A stretch of 5,016 bases of DNA from Alphaproteobacteria bacterium (GCA_003695555.1 RFIU01000199.1:1-5016), one strand, 5' to 3'; positions 1-5,016 are shown, counted from the first letter of the stretch. The notes: a model not told the origin generated them from the sequence alone. Made by a program: numbers and translations.

Positions 1-15
1 CAAGTGACCCATCGA

Positions 16-50
16 CCGTCCGCAGGGAATCATCCTGCGGACGGTTTCAT
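16..50 (+). terminator. Rho-independent terminator of the upstream gene
   Basis: An 11-bp perfect inverted repeat (16-26 ccgtccgcagg with 34-44 cctgcggacgg) encloses a 7-nt loop. It is followed by a T-rich stretch (tttcattt, 45-52), the form of an intrinsic terminator for plus-strand transcription. Just before it, positions 2-7 read aag tga, which would suit a lysine-stop end of an upstream gene. In alphaproteobacteria the gene before dnaJ is commonly dnaK, but too little is present to identify it. If the terminator works, dnaJ depends on read-through or on its own promoter in 45-125. Confidence 0.75.
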
Positions 51-69
51 TTCGAGAGCGAAACGATGC

Positions 70-120
70 CGGGAGCGAACGGAAAAACCCTTCGCTCCCG
101 CAGGCTCGCCGGAAGCGGGC
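70..120 (+). promoter_or_regulatory. Paired hairpins in the dnaJ leader
   Basis: Two stem-loops lie between the upstream terminator and the dnaJ ribosome binding site. The first is a perfect 10-bp stem (70-79 cgggagcgaa with 91-100 ttcgctcccg) around an A-rich 11-nt loop. The second is a 6-bp stem with one G-U pair (104-109 gctcgc with 115-120 gcgggc) that ends 5 nt before the Shine-Dalgarno sequence. Neither is followed by a T tract, so they do not look like terminators. A role in controlling dnaJ mRNA stability or translation is inference only. I saw no clear sigma-32 promoter here. Confidence 0.4.
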
Positions 121-139
121 TGGTTGAGGGCGGAACGGC

Positions 140-1276
140 ATGAAGCGTGACTTCTATGAAGTTCTGGGCGTCGAACGCGGCGCCGACATCGAGACGATCA
201 AGAAGGCCTATCGCAAGCTCGCGCTTCGCTATCACCCGGATCGCAACCCGGACGATCCTGAGGCCGAGTCCCGCTTCAAGGAAATCAACGAAGCCTACGA
301 CGTTCTCAAGGACGAGAAGAAGCGTGCCGCCTATGATGCGATGGGCCATGCCGCCTTCGCCAATGGCGGCGCGCACGCCCACGGCTTCGAGGGGTTCGCG
401 CGGGGCTTCGATGCCGATCATTTCTCGGACATCTTCGATCAGTTCTTCGGCGAGATGATGGGCGGACAGCGCGGCCGCAGCGGACGGCGGCGCGGCGCGG
501 ATCAGAAGGTCGAGCTCGAGATTACGCTCGAAGAGGCGTTCCGGGGGGCGGAAAAGCAGGTTCGGGTCCACACCCTGGTGCGCTGCGAAACCTGTCGAGG
601 ATCCGGCGCCGCACCCGGTTCCGAGCCGACGCTGTGCCCGACCTGCGAGGGCGCCGGCCGACTGCGTGCACGGCAGGGATTCTTCACCATCGAACAGACC
701 TGCCCGCACTGCGGCGGAAGTGGCCGGGTCATCTCCGATCCCTGCAAGGACTGTGGCGGGCGGGGCCTCAAGGAGAAGGATCGCACGCTGACCGTGCGCA
801 TTCCGCGCGGGGTCGAGGAGGGAACCCGGATCCGGCTCGCCGGCGAAGGCAGTGCCGGGCTGCACGGCGGGCCGCCGGGCGATCTCTACATCTTTCTGAC
901 CATCCGGCGACATCCGATCTTCGAGCGCGAGGGAGCGCATCTCTTCTGTCGCGTGCCGCTGCCGATGACCACGGCGATCCTGGGCGGCGAGCTGGAAATC
1001 CCGACGATCGACGGCGCGCGAACGGTACTGAAGATCCCCGAAGGCACGCAGTCGGGCAGGCGTTTCCGGCTGAAGGGCAAGGGCATGCCGGAACTGCGCA
1101 GCGAACGACGCGGCGACATGATCGTCGAGGCGAGAGTCGAAACCCCCGTGCGCCTCAATCGCAAGCAGAAGGAGCTGGTTCAGCGGCTTGCCGAAGAGCT
1201 TGGCGAGAAACAGTCGCCGGAAAGCCGCAATTTCTTCGACAGAGTGAAGGCGTTCTGGGAAGACCTGACCGAATAG
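140..1276 (+). CDS. dnaJ: Molecular chaperone DnaJ (type I Hsp40)
   Basis: This is the co-chaperone that delivers unfolded proteins to DnaK in the cytoplasm and stimulates its ATPase. The 378-residue length is normal for the family (E. coli DnaJ is 376). Domains in order: a J domain at about residues 3-70 with the invariant HPD at 32-34; a Gly/Phe-rich linker at about 70-120; a zinc-finger region with four CxxCxGxG repeats starting at residues 149 (CETCRGSG), 166 (CPTCEGAG), 188 (CPHCGGSG) and 202 (CKDCGGRG), enough for two zinc centres; then the C-terminal substrate-binding and dimerisation domains. All eight zinc cysteines are present. The ATG at 140 has a GAGGG Shine-Dalgarno at 126-130 with 9-nt spacing, and the J domain begins directly after it. 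The upstream terminator suggests at least partial uncoupling from the previous gene. The zinc-finger repeats separate it from CbpA and other type II/III J proteins. Confidence 0.98.
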   Translation: MKRDFYEVLGVERGADIETIKKAYRKLALRYHPDRNPDDPEAESRFKEINEAYDVLKDEKKRAAYDAMGHAAFANGGAHAHGFEGFARGFDADHFSDIFDQFFGEMMGGQRGRSGRRRGADQKVELEITLEEAFRGAEKQVRVHTLVRCETCRGSGAAPGSEPTLCPTCEGAGRLRARQGFFTIEQTCPHCGGSGRVISDPCKDCGGRGLKEKDRTLTVRIPRGVEEGTRIRLAGEGSAGLHGGPPGDLYIFLTIRRHPIFEREGAHLFCRVPLPMTTAILGGELEIPTIDGARTVLKIPEGTQSGRRFRLKGKGMPELRSERRGDMIVEARVETPVRLNRKQKELVQRLAEELGEKQSPESRNFFDRVKAFWEDLTE

Positions 1277-1320
1277 GCGGGCCGGGGCACGGTGATGCGC
1301 GGCCGGACGCGGCCCCGCCT
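1275..1320 (+). terminator. Possible weak terminator or stem-loop after dnaJ
   Basis: AGGCGGG at 1275-1281, starting within the dnaJ stop codon, is complementary to CCCGCCT at 1314-1320. The GC-rich interior can form further pairs. The following bases (gacatctctt) are only weakly T-rich, so this is a poor intrinsic terminator. It may act as an mRNA 3'-end stabiliser or have no function. Confidence 0.25.
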
Positions 1321-1346
1321 GACATCTCTTGCCCTGACGCTGCCCC

Positions 1347-1377
1347 CTTGTTCACGCCGCTGACAAGACGCTAGGCT
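1347..1377 (+). promoter_or_regulatory. Possible dapB promoter
   Basis: CTTGTT at 1347-1352 and CTAGGC at 1371-1376, separated by 18 nt, partly match the alphaproteobacterial housekeeping pattern CTTGAC-N17-CTATAT. The gap of 167 nt after dnaJ makes a separate dapB promoter plausible. The -10 element matches poorly, so the call is tentative. The predicted transcript start is near 1383, giving a leader of about 60 nt. Confidence 0.28.
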
Positions 1378-1443
1378 CGCGCACCGCGCGGCGGCCACCG
1401 ACAGCCGGCCCGCCGCCGACATCACCATCGAACGGGAGGGAAG

Positions 1444-2253
1444 ATGAGCGAACCTGCCCTTCGCATCGCGGTCGCCGGCGCCCGCGGCCGGATGGGTCGC
1501 GCCCTGATCGATGAAATCGTCACGGCCCCTGACCTGAGGCTGGCCGCGGCCGGCGTGCGGCCGGGCGATCCTGAGGCCGGCATGCCGGTCGAGGGTGTCC
1601 CCGGCCTTTCCTACACGGACGCGCCCGAGGCGCTGTTCGAAAGGGCGGACGTGGTGGTGGACTTCACTCTTCCTGCCGCCTCGCGCCGGCATCTCGAGCT
1701 TGCCGCCGCCCAGCGAACGGCGATCGTCATCGGCACCACCGGCTGGCAGGCGGACGACGAAGCCCGCATCGCCGAGAGCGCCCGTCATGCTCCGGTGCTG
1801 GTGGCGGCGAACTTTTCGCTCGGCGTCAATCTGCTGATCCATCTGGCGGCACGCGCCGCGCGGGCGCTTGGTGAAGAATTCGCAGTCGAGATCCTCGATC
1901 TTCACCACGGCATGAAGCGCGACGCGCCGTCCGGCACCGCGCTGGCGCTCGGCCGGGCGCTGGCGGCGGCACGCGGCGAGGATTTCGAAACACTTGCACG
2001 CTTCGCCCGTACCGGCGAGACGGGACCGCGCGAGAGCCGCGAGATCGGCTTCGGCGTGCTGCGCGGCGGCGATGTCGCGGGCGAGCATACCGTCTTCTTT
2101 CTCGGCACCGGCGAACGGCTCGAGCTCGCCCACCGCGCCCACGACCGGCGCATCTTCGCCCGCGGCGCACTGAGCGCGGCGCGCTGGCTGGCCCGCAACC
2201 GCCCACCCGGCCGCTATGCGATGGCCGACGTTCTCGGACTGCGGGACGGTTGA
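1444..2253 (+). CDS. dapB: 4-hydroxy-tetrahydrodipicolinate reductase (DapB)
   Basis: This cytoplasmic enzyme of the lysine and meso-diaminopimelate pathway reduces the DapA product (4-hydroxy-tetrahydrodipicolinate) to tetrahydrodipicolinate with NAD(P)H. The 269 residues match the usual family length. Visible motifs: the N-terminal Rossmann nucleotide-binding loop GARGRMG (12-18); DFTLPAAS (73-80); GTTGW (97-101); ANFSLGVN (122-129); and the family signature EILDLHHGMKRDAPSGTA (149-166). In the signature, H154 and K158 align with the E. coli catalytic His159 and Lys163. The C-terminal RPPGRYAMADVLGL stretch is also typical. The ATG at 1444 follows a strong purine-rich Shine-Dalgarno, GGGAGGG at 1434-1440, with rather short spacing. 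The gene is in the same direction as dnaJ, with a 167-nt gap, and converges on the NYN gene with only 9 bp between stop codons and no obvious terminator in that gap. Confidence 0.97.
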   Translation: MSEPALRIAVAGARGRMGRALIDEIVTAPDLRLAAAGVRPGDPEAGMPVEGVPGLSYTDAPEALFERADVVVDFTLPAASRRHLELAAAQRTAIVIGTTGWQADDEARIAESARHAPVLVAANFSLGVNLLIHLAARAARALGEEFAVEILDLHHGMKRDAPSGTALALGRALAAARGEDFETLARFARTGETGPRESREIGFGVLRGGDVAGEHTVFFLGTGERLELAHRAHDRRIFARGALSAARWLARNRPPGRYAMADVLGLRDG

Positions 2254-2262
2254 ACAGGTTCC

Positions 2263-2949
2263 TCAGCTCGGCGGATCGTATTCGACGGGGCGAACGGACA
2301 GAATTCTTCCCCGCGCATCCTGGACTTCTGACGGAAGCAGACACTTTTCGAGAGTCGTCAGTCTCAGGCGGCGTTTTCCGTGGGCATGCTGCAACACTTC
2401 CTTGGAATGAGGGCGGCGCGGCGGGGAAACGCTGAAAAACTTCTTGTTGGGAAATTCCTCCCGGAACAATCGGGCCAGGCTCGCAAAATCACTATCGCCG
2501 CTCAAGAGATAGACTTGGTCAACACGATCCAAGTGCGCATCATGAAGAATCTGGAGAGCCAGCATCACATCACTTTCCTTTTCTTCATGAGTCTGCCATG
2601 CGTGATTGCACGACCGGCAACGGGTTACCGGACGCTTTTTGAATTGCCCCATGTAACATTCCACGCCCCGTGCCTCCAAGGCAGCGATATAGTCCTGGTG
2701 GCGCTCCAGCTTTTTGGCATCATTCAGGTGGGTTGGATAGGCGGAACAGAAGACGACACGCAACAGACGTTCATCCCGGCGGTCGATCAGCCGTTCGGCG
2801 AGCGCCCGCAGGTCCAGCCATTTCAGATGGGGTTTATTCAGGTCGGCAATCGCGTGATAAAGGTTGAAGCCGTCGACATAAAGGCCGACACGCTTCTTCC
2901 TTTTCAAGAGGCTCAGGAGCAGTTTCCCGAAATCCGACAGCCCCCGCAC
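2263..2949 (-). CDS. NYN-domain (PIN-like nuclease fold) protein
   Basis: This is a predicted NYN/LabA-like (DUF88-type) protein. Such PIN-fold domains are linked to metal-dependent RNA cleavage; substrate and role are unknown here. Numbered from the GTG at 2949 (228 aa): VGLYVDGFNLYHAI at about 21-34 with acidic D26; a C111-x2-C114 pair and H121 in CRSCNHAWQTHEEKESD, possibly metal-binding; D127 in the same motif; and LLSGDSDFASL with D152 and D154. These acidic residues are the expected active-site set. The start is uncertain. The frame stays open to a GTG at 2988, but that codon lies inside a terminator-like stem (2983-3006). GTG 2949 lies outside the stem, with AGGGGGG 14 nt upstream. TTG 2907 would begin just before the domain. 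The G+C is much lower than in neighbours: 2521-2580 has 28/60 G+C by hand count, against 46/60 in 2101-2160 within dapB. This suggests acquisition by transfer. Confidence 0.85.
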   Translation of the reverse strand: MRGLSDFGKLLLSLLKRKKRVGLYVDGFNLYHAIADLNKPHLKWLDLRALAERLIDRRDERLLRVVFCSAYPTHLNDAKKLERHQDYIAALEARGVECYMGQFKKRPVTRCRSCNHAWQTHEEKESDVMLALQILHDAHLDRVDQVYLLSGDSDFASLARLFREEFPNKKFFSVSPPRRPHSKEVLQHAHGKRRLRLTTLEKCLLPSEVQDARGRILSVRPVEYDPPS

Positions 2950-2970
2950 CGCTCTTCGTCCAACCCCCCT

Positions 2971-3006
2971 AAGAAAGAAATGCCCCACGGGCCGAAACCC
3001 GTGGGG
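2971..3006 (-). terminator. Strong intrinsic terminator upstream of the NYN gene
   Basis: Read on the minus strand, a perfect 9-bp GC-rich stem (3006-2998 CCCCACGGG with 2991-2983 CCCGTGGGG) closes a 6-nt TTTCGG loop. It is followed after two bases by TTTCTTTCTT (2980-2971). Stem and U-rich tail are in the right order only for leftward transcription. It ends whatever starts at the promoter at 3052-3080 and lies 5' of the NYN coding region, so it can act as an sRNA terminator, an attenuator, or both. Confidence 0.7.
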
Positions 3007-3045
3007 GGCCGCAGAGACCTCCGCAGAGGCACGCGGCGTGGCTCA
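2971..3045 (-). ncRNA. Candidate small RNA or attenuated leader (~75 nt)
   Basis: The stretch is bounded by a near-consensus promoter (3052-3080) and an intrinsic terminator (2971-3006), giving a predicted transcript of about 75 nt. Read 5' to 3' on the minus strand, three stem-loops follow one another: CACG-CCG-CGTG (3040-3030), CCTC-TGCG-GAGG (3029-3018) and the terminator stem (3006-2983). An 8-nt motif, CTCTGCGG, occurs twice with a 12-nt period (3028-3021 and 3016-3009). The second copy lies in the predicted unpaired linker, where a base-pairing seed could sit. No protein start with a good ribosome binding site is visible within it. It does not resemble tRNA, SRP RNA or another class I recognise. 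The alternative is that it is simply the 5' leader of the NYN mRNA. Confidence 0.45.
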
Positions 3046-3051
3046 TGGCTC

Positions 3052-3080
3052 ACATAGCTTATCAACGACTCCAAGTCAAG
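3052..3080 (-). promoter_or_regulatory. Near-consensus alphaproteobacterial sigma-70 promoter
   Basis: On the minus strand, CTTGAC (3080-3075), exactly 17 nt of spacer (3074-3058) and CTATGT (3057-3052) match the CTTGAC-N17-CTATAT housekeeping pattern known from alphaproteobacteria at 11 of 12 hexamer positions. Transcription is expected to start near 3045 and run left into the candidate RNA and the NYN gene. It is the best promoter match I found in the window. Confidence 0.7.
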
Positions 3081-3130
3081 ATTCGCGGAACAAATGATAT
3101 CCGAAATGTCAAGAGACAAAGGATCTTGAC
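3075..3130. repeat. Three TCTTGAC motifs, two of them forming an inverted repeat
   Basis: The heptamer TCTTGAC occurs three times in 56 bp: on the minus strand at 3081-3075 (overlapping the -35 box) and 3114-3108, and on the plus strand at 3124-3130. The last two form a perfect 7-bp inverted repeat with a 9-nt loop or spacer. The two same-strand copies are 33 bp apart, close to three helical turns. Only the copy nearest the NYN gene has a suitable -10 box. The arrangement would suit an operator, but no regulator is encoded nearby. Confidence 0.4.
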
Positions 3131-3227
3131 GGACATTTCCCCCGGAACCCTCTCCCCCGGCTGAAAACGACGGCGATAAACACGGCACGTCGGCGGGTGG
3201 GTGGCGGCAATCGCCACACTCGGGCCG

Positions 3228-3770
3228 TCAGGCGACGCGGAGCTCGCCGAGCGCACGGCGCAGCTCGGCGGCGACTTCGTGGCGCTCGTCGGGCAACAGG
3301 AAACCGCCGAGCACCAGCCGGCGGTCGCGCTGGCGCAGCACCAAGTGCGGGGCGGTCCCCGGCCGTTCCTCGATCTCGACGCGCGTCCACCAGGGTTCGA
3401 ACGCCCAGCGCCGCACCCGGTCGGGCGGCCGCAGCCGAACGATCTCAAGGCGGCGATCGGTGAGCCGGAGATGCTCGAGCGTGCGGCCCGTCCGGTAGGA
3501 GTATTTCAGCGCCAACCACAGCAGTCCGGCATCAAGAACGAAGAAGGCGGCGGCCGGCCAGGCGCCGACCCACCACATCCGCGCCGCGGCGAGCAGCGAG
3601 ATGGCTGCGAAGATCCCCATCAGTCGGCGGAAATCGGCACGCGCCAGCGAGCGATGCGGGCGCAGCACCATCTCGAACCGCACGCGCCCGCATGGCGGCG
3701 TTTCGATAAGGGCGCGCTCGCGCGGGCTGAGCGGCGGCGGCACGCCGATCTTTTCTTGCGTCCTGCTCAT
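3228..3770 (-). CDS. DUF2244 family inner-membrane protein
   Basis: This is a protein of unknown function, 180 residues, that I match to the DUF2244 family. Visible features: a charged cytoplasmic N-terminus; the family-like LRPHRSL motif at 36-42; two adjacent hydrophobic segments at about 50-68 and 69-89 forming a likely transmembrane hairpin; then a soluble C-terminal half with EPWWTRVEI (125-133) and LGGFLLPDER (154-163). In many alphaproteobacteria, as I recall, genes of this family lie next to nth; here it is divergent from nth with 78 bp between start codons. The ATG at 3770 has no Shine-Dalgarno, but a -10-like TAAACT ends 6 nt before it, so a leaderless mRNA is possible. Composition is GC-rich like the chromosome, unlike the NYN gene downstream. 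No enzymatic residues are evident. Confidence 0.85.
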   Translation of the reverse strand: MSRTQEKIGVPPPLSPRERALIETPPCGRVRFEMVLRPHRSLARADFRRLMGIFAAISLLAAARMWWVGAWPAAAFFVLDAGLLWLALKYSYRTGRTLEHLRLTDRRLEIVRLRPPDRVRRWAFEPWWTRVEIEERPGTAPHLVLRQRDRRLVLGGFLLPDERHEVAAELRRALGELRVA

Positions 3771-3776
3771 GAAATC

Positions 3777-3806
3777 AGTTTACGATGGCAGAAGGGCCGC
3801 GGTCCA
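3777..3806 (-). promoter_or_regulatory. Possible promoter for a leaderless DUF2244 mRNA
   Basis: On the minus strand, TGGACC (3806-3801), an 18-nt spacer and TAAACT (3782-3777) resemble -35 and -10 boxes. Only 6 nt (GATTTC) separate the -10 box from the ATG at 3770, which would place the transcript start at or beside the initiation codon. The lack of any ribosome binding site there agrees with this. The nth promoter must share or overlap the same short divergent region; I see no convincing boxes for it. Confidence 0.35.
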
Positions 3807-3848
3807 GCGCGGCATCACGAGGCTCCGGCCGGAAGGAGAGAGCGCCCC

Positions 3849-4514
3849 ATGGAACCGGAACGGGTCGAAGAGATCTTCCATCGCTTCGAGGAACACAATC
3901 CGCATCCGACCACCGAGCTTCACTACACCAACCCCTATACCCTGCTGGTGGCGGTGGTGCTTTCGGCGCAGTCCACCGACAAGGGGGTCAACAAGGCGAC
4001 CGAGAAGCTTTTCCGGGTCGCCGACACGCCGGAGAAGATGGTCGCGCTCGGCATCGATGGGATCAAGCGCTACATCAACACCATCGGCCTCTACAATTCC
4101 AAGGCGAAACATGTCTATGAGCTATCGAAGATCCTGATCGACCGGTACGGCGGCAAGGTGCCGGCCGACCGCGAGGCGCTGATGGCGCTGCCCGGGGTCG
4201 GGCGAAAGACTGCGAATGTCGTCCTCAATGTCGCCTTCCACCAACCCACCATCCCGGTCGATACCCATGTCTTCCGGGTCGCGCGCCGCCTTGGTCTTGC
4301 CCATGGCAACACCCCGCTGAAGGTCGAGCAAGAGCTGGAACACGTAATCCCTGACCGCTATCGCGACCGCGCGCATCACTGGCTGATCCTGCATGGCCGC
4401 TATGTCTGCAAGGCCCGCAAGCCCGCCTGCGACCGCTGCTTCCTGATCGATCTATGCGACTACGCGATCCGCTCGGGCCTGGTGGCGCAACCCTCGTCCA
4501 GCGACACTTGCTGA
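3849..4514 (+). CDS. nth: Endonuclease III (Nth)
   Basis: This is a base-excision-repair DNA glycosylase/AP lyase that removes oxidised pyrimidines (such as thymine glycol) and cuts the resulting abasic site. The 221 residues compare with 211 in E. coli. The helix-hairpin-helix motif LPGVGRKTANVV lies at 114-125 and contains catalytic Lys120; catalytic Asp138 is in VDTH (137-140). The 4Fe-4S cluster cysteines are C187-x6-C194-x2-C197-x5-C203, the same spacing and numbering as E. coli Nth. An Ala-Gln-Ser-Thr-Asp stretch (40-44) is also typical. The ATG at 3849 is preceded by GGAAGGAGAG (3831-3840), a strong Shine-Dalgarno with about 10-nt spacing. The frame stays open upstream to about 3201, but that part lies antisense to DUF2244 and does not look like Nth. 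The C-terminus (after residue 210) is a short extension ending in Cys221. The gene converges on the M1 peptidase gene. Confidence 0.97.
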   Translation: MEPERVEEIFHRFEEHNPHPTTELHYTNPYTLLVAVVLSAQSTDKGVNKATEKLFRVADTPEKMVALGIDGIKRYINTIGLYNSKAKHVYELSKILIDRYGGKVPADREALMALPGVGRKTANVVLNVAFHQPTIPVDTHVFRVARRLGLAHGNTPLKVEQELEHVIPDRYRDRAHHWLILHGRYVCKARKPACDRCFLIDLCDYAIRSGLVAQPSSSDTC

Positions 4515-4526
4515 TCGGCGACAGGC

Positions 4527-4559
4527 GGCAGGCGGCAAAAGGCAAAGCCGCCGCTTGCC
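4527..4559 (+). other. Stem-loop after nth
   Basis: Starting 13 nt past the nth stop, ggcggc (4531-4536) pairs with gccgcc (4547-4552) around an A-rich 10-nt loop. The stem extends through ggca (4527-4530) and tgcc (4556-4559) across a 3-nt bulge. No T tract follows on either strand, so it is a weak candidate for an intrinsic terminator. It could stabilise the nth mRNA 3' end. Confidence 0.4.
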
Positions 4560-4574
4560 GAATGGCCGCAGGAC

Positions 4575-4670
4575 GGCTTCCGATCCCCGAGAACCGATTT
4601 CTCTCTTGGCCTCTTCGAAAGTCTTGGCGAGGGTATTGCACGTTGGAGGGCTTCCGATCCCCGAGCACCG
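4575..4670. repeat. 22-bp direct repeat in the nth/M1 peptidase spacer
   Basis: Copies at 4575-4596 and 4649-4670 share 21 of 22 bases (core cttccgatccccgag), offset by 74 bp. The second copy ends next to the peptidase stop codon at 4674-4672. The unit between the copies shows no coding signal. It could be one and a bit copies of a dispersed intergenic element or a local duplication. No inverted ends or target duplications of an insertion sequence are visible. Confidence 0.6.
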
Positions 4671-4671
4671 G

Positions 4672-5016
4672 TCACTGACCACCGCCCTCGTCCTTCGCCT
4701 TTTCCTGCTTCATTTCCTTCATCAGATTGCGGCCGCGCGGGGCGGGTTTGGTCAGCCGCAGGCGGATCTCTTCCGGCCGGCGGGGCCAGGCATTGTCATA
4801 TTCATCCGCATCCCCCGTCTCATGATGCGGGTCGAAGATGACCCCGACGATCTCCTTTTCCGTCACGAACAGCTTCGTCACCCGCCGCGGATCATGCCGC
4901 CAGATCTCCGCCGGCAGGCGAACCTCCTCCTCGCTGCCGTCCGCATAGCGGATCCGAAGCGGCAGAGGCGTCACCAGACCGCCCTTGTTCTCGAAGGTCA
5001 CGAAGGTCAGCTTCGC
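4672..5016 (-). CDS. M1-family metallopeptidase-like protein, C-terminal part
   Basis: The reading frame enters from the right edge, so the start lies beyond 5016 and only the last 114 residues are visible. They resemble the extreme C-terminal domain of a group of M1 zinc aminopeptidases: VTFENKGGLVTPLPL (6-20), then an Asp-Gly turn, LPAEIWR (34-40), VTKLFVTEKE (46-55) and DPHHETGDADEYDNAWPRR (62-80). The catalytic HExxH-E centre of M1 enzymes would be upstream and cannot be checked. The last 15 or so residues (KEMKQEKAKDEGGGQ) are charged, probably disordered, and likely not part of the fold. The GTG at 5001 is an internal valine codon, not a start, since the similarity continues upstream of it. 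The gene converges on nth with 157 bp between stops. Confidence 0.72.
   Translation of the reverse strand, partial: AKLTFVTFENKGGLVTPLPLRIRYADGSEEEVRLPAEIWRHDPRRVTKLFVTEKEIVGVIFDPHHETGDADEYDNAWPRRPEEIRLRLTKPAPRGRNLMKEMKQEKAKDEGGGQ

Noticed and set aside
47..940. Minus-strand open frame of 297 codons across dnaJ
   Set aside because: Antisense shadow of dnaJ with no recognisable domain; it would also have to end inside the upstream terminator region.
1180..2142. Minus-strand open frame of 320 codons across dapB
   Set aside because: Antisense to a clear DapB with full motifs. Long antisense frames are expected in GC-rich DNA, and its translation shows no domain I recognise.
2380..3057. Plus-strand open frame of 225 codons opposite the NYN gene
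   Set aside because: The minus strand carries coherent NYN motifs (VDGFNLYHAI, SGDSDF); the plus-strand product has none.
2913..3188. Minus-strand 91-codon frame covering the promoter and candidate RNA
   Set aside because: It runs through the near-consensus promoter and the terminator stem, overlaps the NYN gene out of frame, and its translation has no familiar pattern.
3164..3217. Hairpins after the DUF2244 stop (3201-3217 and 3168-3192 with TTTT on the minus strand)
   Set aside because: The first has no T tract. The second has only a 5-bp stem with a 15-nt loop. Both are too weak to call as terminators, though the second is just possible.
2264..3271. 11-bp identical segments cagctcggcgg (2264-2274 and 3261-3271) as possible insertion borders of the low-G+C segment
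   Set aside because: The second copy lies inside the DUF2244 coding sequence and the word is simple GC-rich codon material, so chance is the better explanation.
3201..3848. In-frame upstream extension of nth giving a 437-residue frame
   Set aside because: This stretch is antisense to the DUF2244 gene, is low-complexity and Arg/Ala/Pro-rich, and does not resemble Nth. The ATG at 3849 has a strong Shine-Dalgarno and gives the family length.

Overview
The window is about two-thirds G+C by eye. It reads as a chromosomal housekeeping stretch from an alphaproteobacterium. This rests on the gene set and order (dnaJ then dapB; a DUF2244 membrane-protein gene divergent from nth) and on a sharp match to the alphaproteobacterial sigma-70 promoter pattern CTTGAC-N17-CTATAT at 3052-3080 (minus). 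I cannot name the genus.

Layout. Positions 1-50 hold the tail and intrinsic terminator of an upstream gene, probably dnaK by context, although only two codons are visible. A hairpin-rich leader (50-139) precedes dnaJ (140-1276, +), a full type I Hsp40 co-chaperone. After a 167-nt gap comes dapB (1444-2253, +), the lysine/diaminopimelate pathway reductase. Only 9 bp past its stop, and tail-to-tail, lies a minus-strand NYN-domain (PIN-like nuclease fold) gene (2263 to about 2949). This gene and its upstream region are clearly lower in G+C than their neighbours and look like an accessory insertion. Upstream of it, on the same strand, a near-consensus promoter and a strong intrinsic terminator bracket about 75 nt of structured sequence. 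This is either a small RNA or an attenuated leader. Next are a DUF2244 inner-membrane protein gene (3228-3770, -) and, divergent from it, nth (3849-4514, +), endonuclease III with every catalytic and Fe-S residue present. A 157-nt convergent spacer carries a 22-bp direct repeat and a stem-loop. The right edge holds the 3' end of an M1-family metallopeptidase-like gene (4672-5016, -).

The housekeeping genes do not form one pathway: they serve protein folding (DnaJ), cell-wall and lysine precursor synthesis (DapB) and oxidative DNA repair (Nth). The most interesting part is 2263-3130: the compositionally foreign NYN gene, the RNA-like unit whose terminator overlaps its longest reading frame, and a thrice-repeated TCTTGAC motif around the promoter. 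I found no CRISPR array, transposase, tRNA or rRNA. No complete new multi-gene system is evident.
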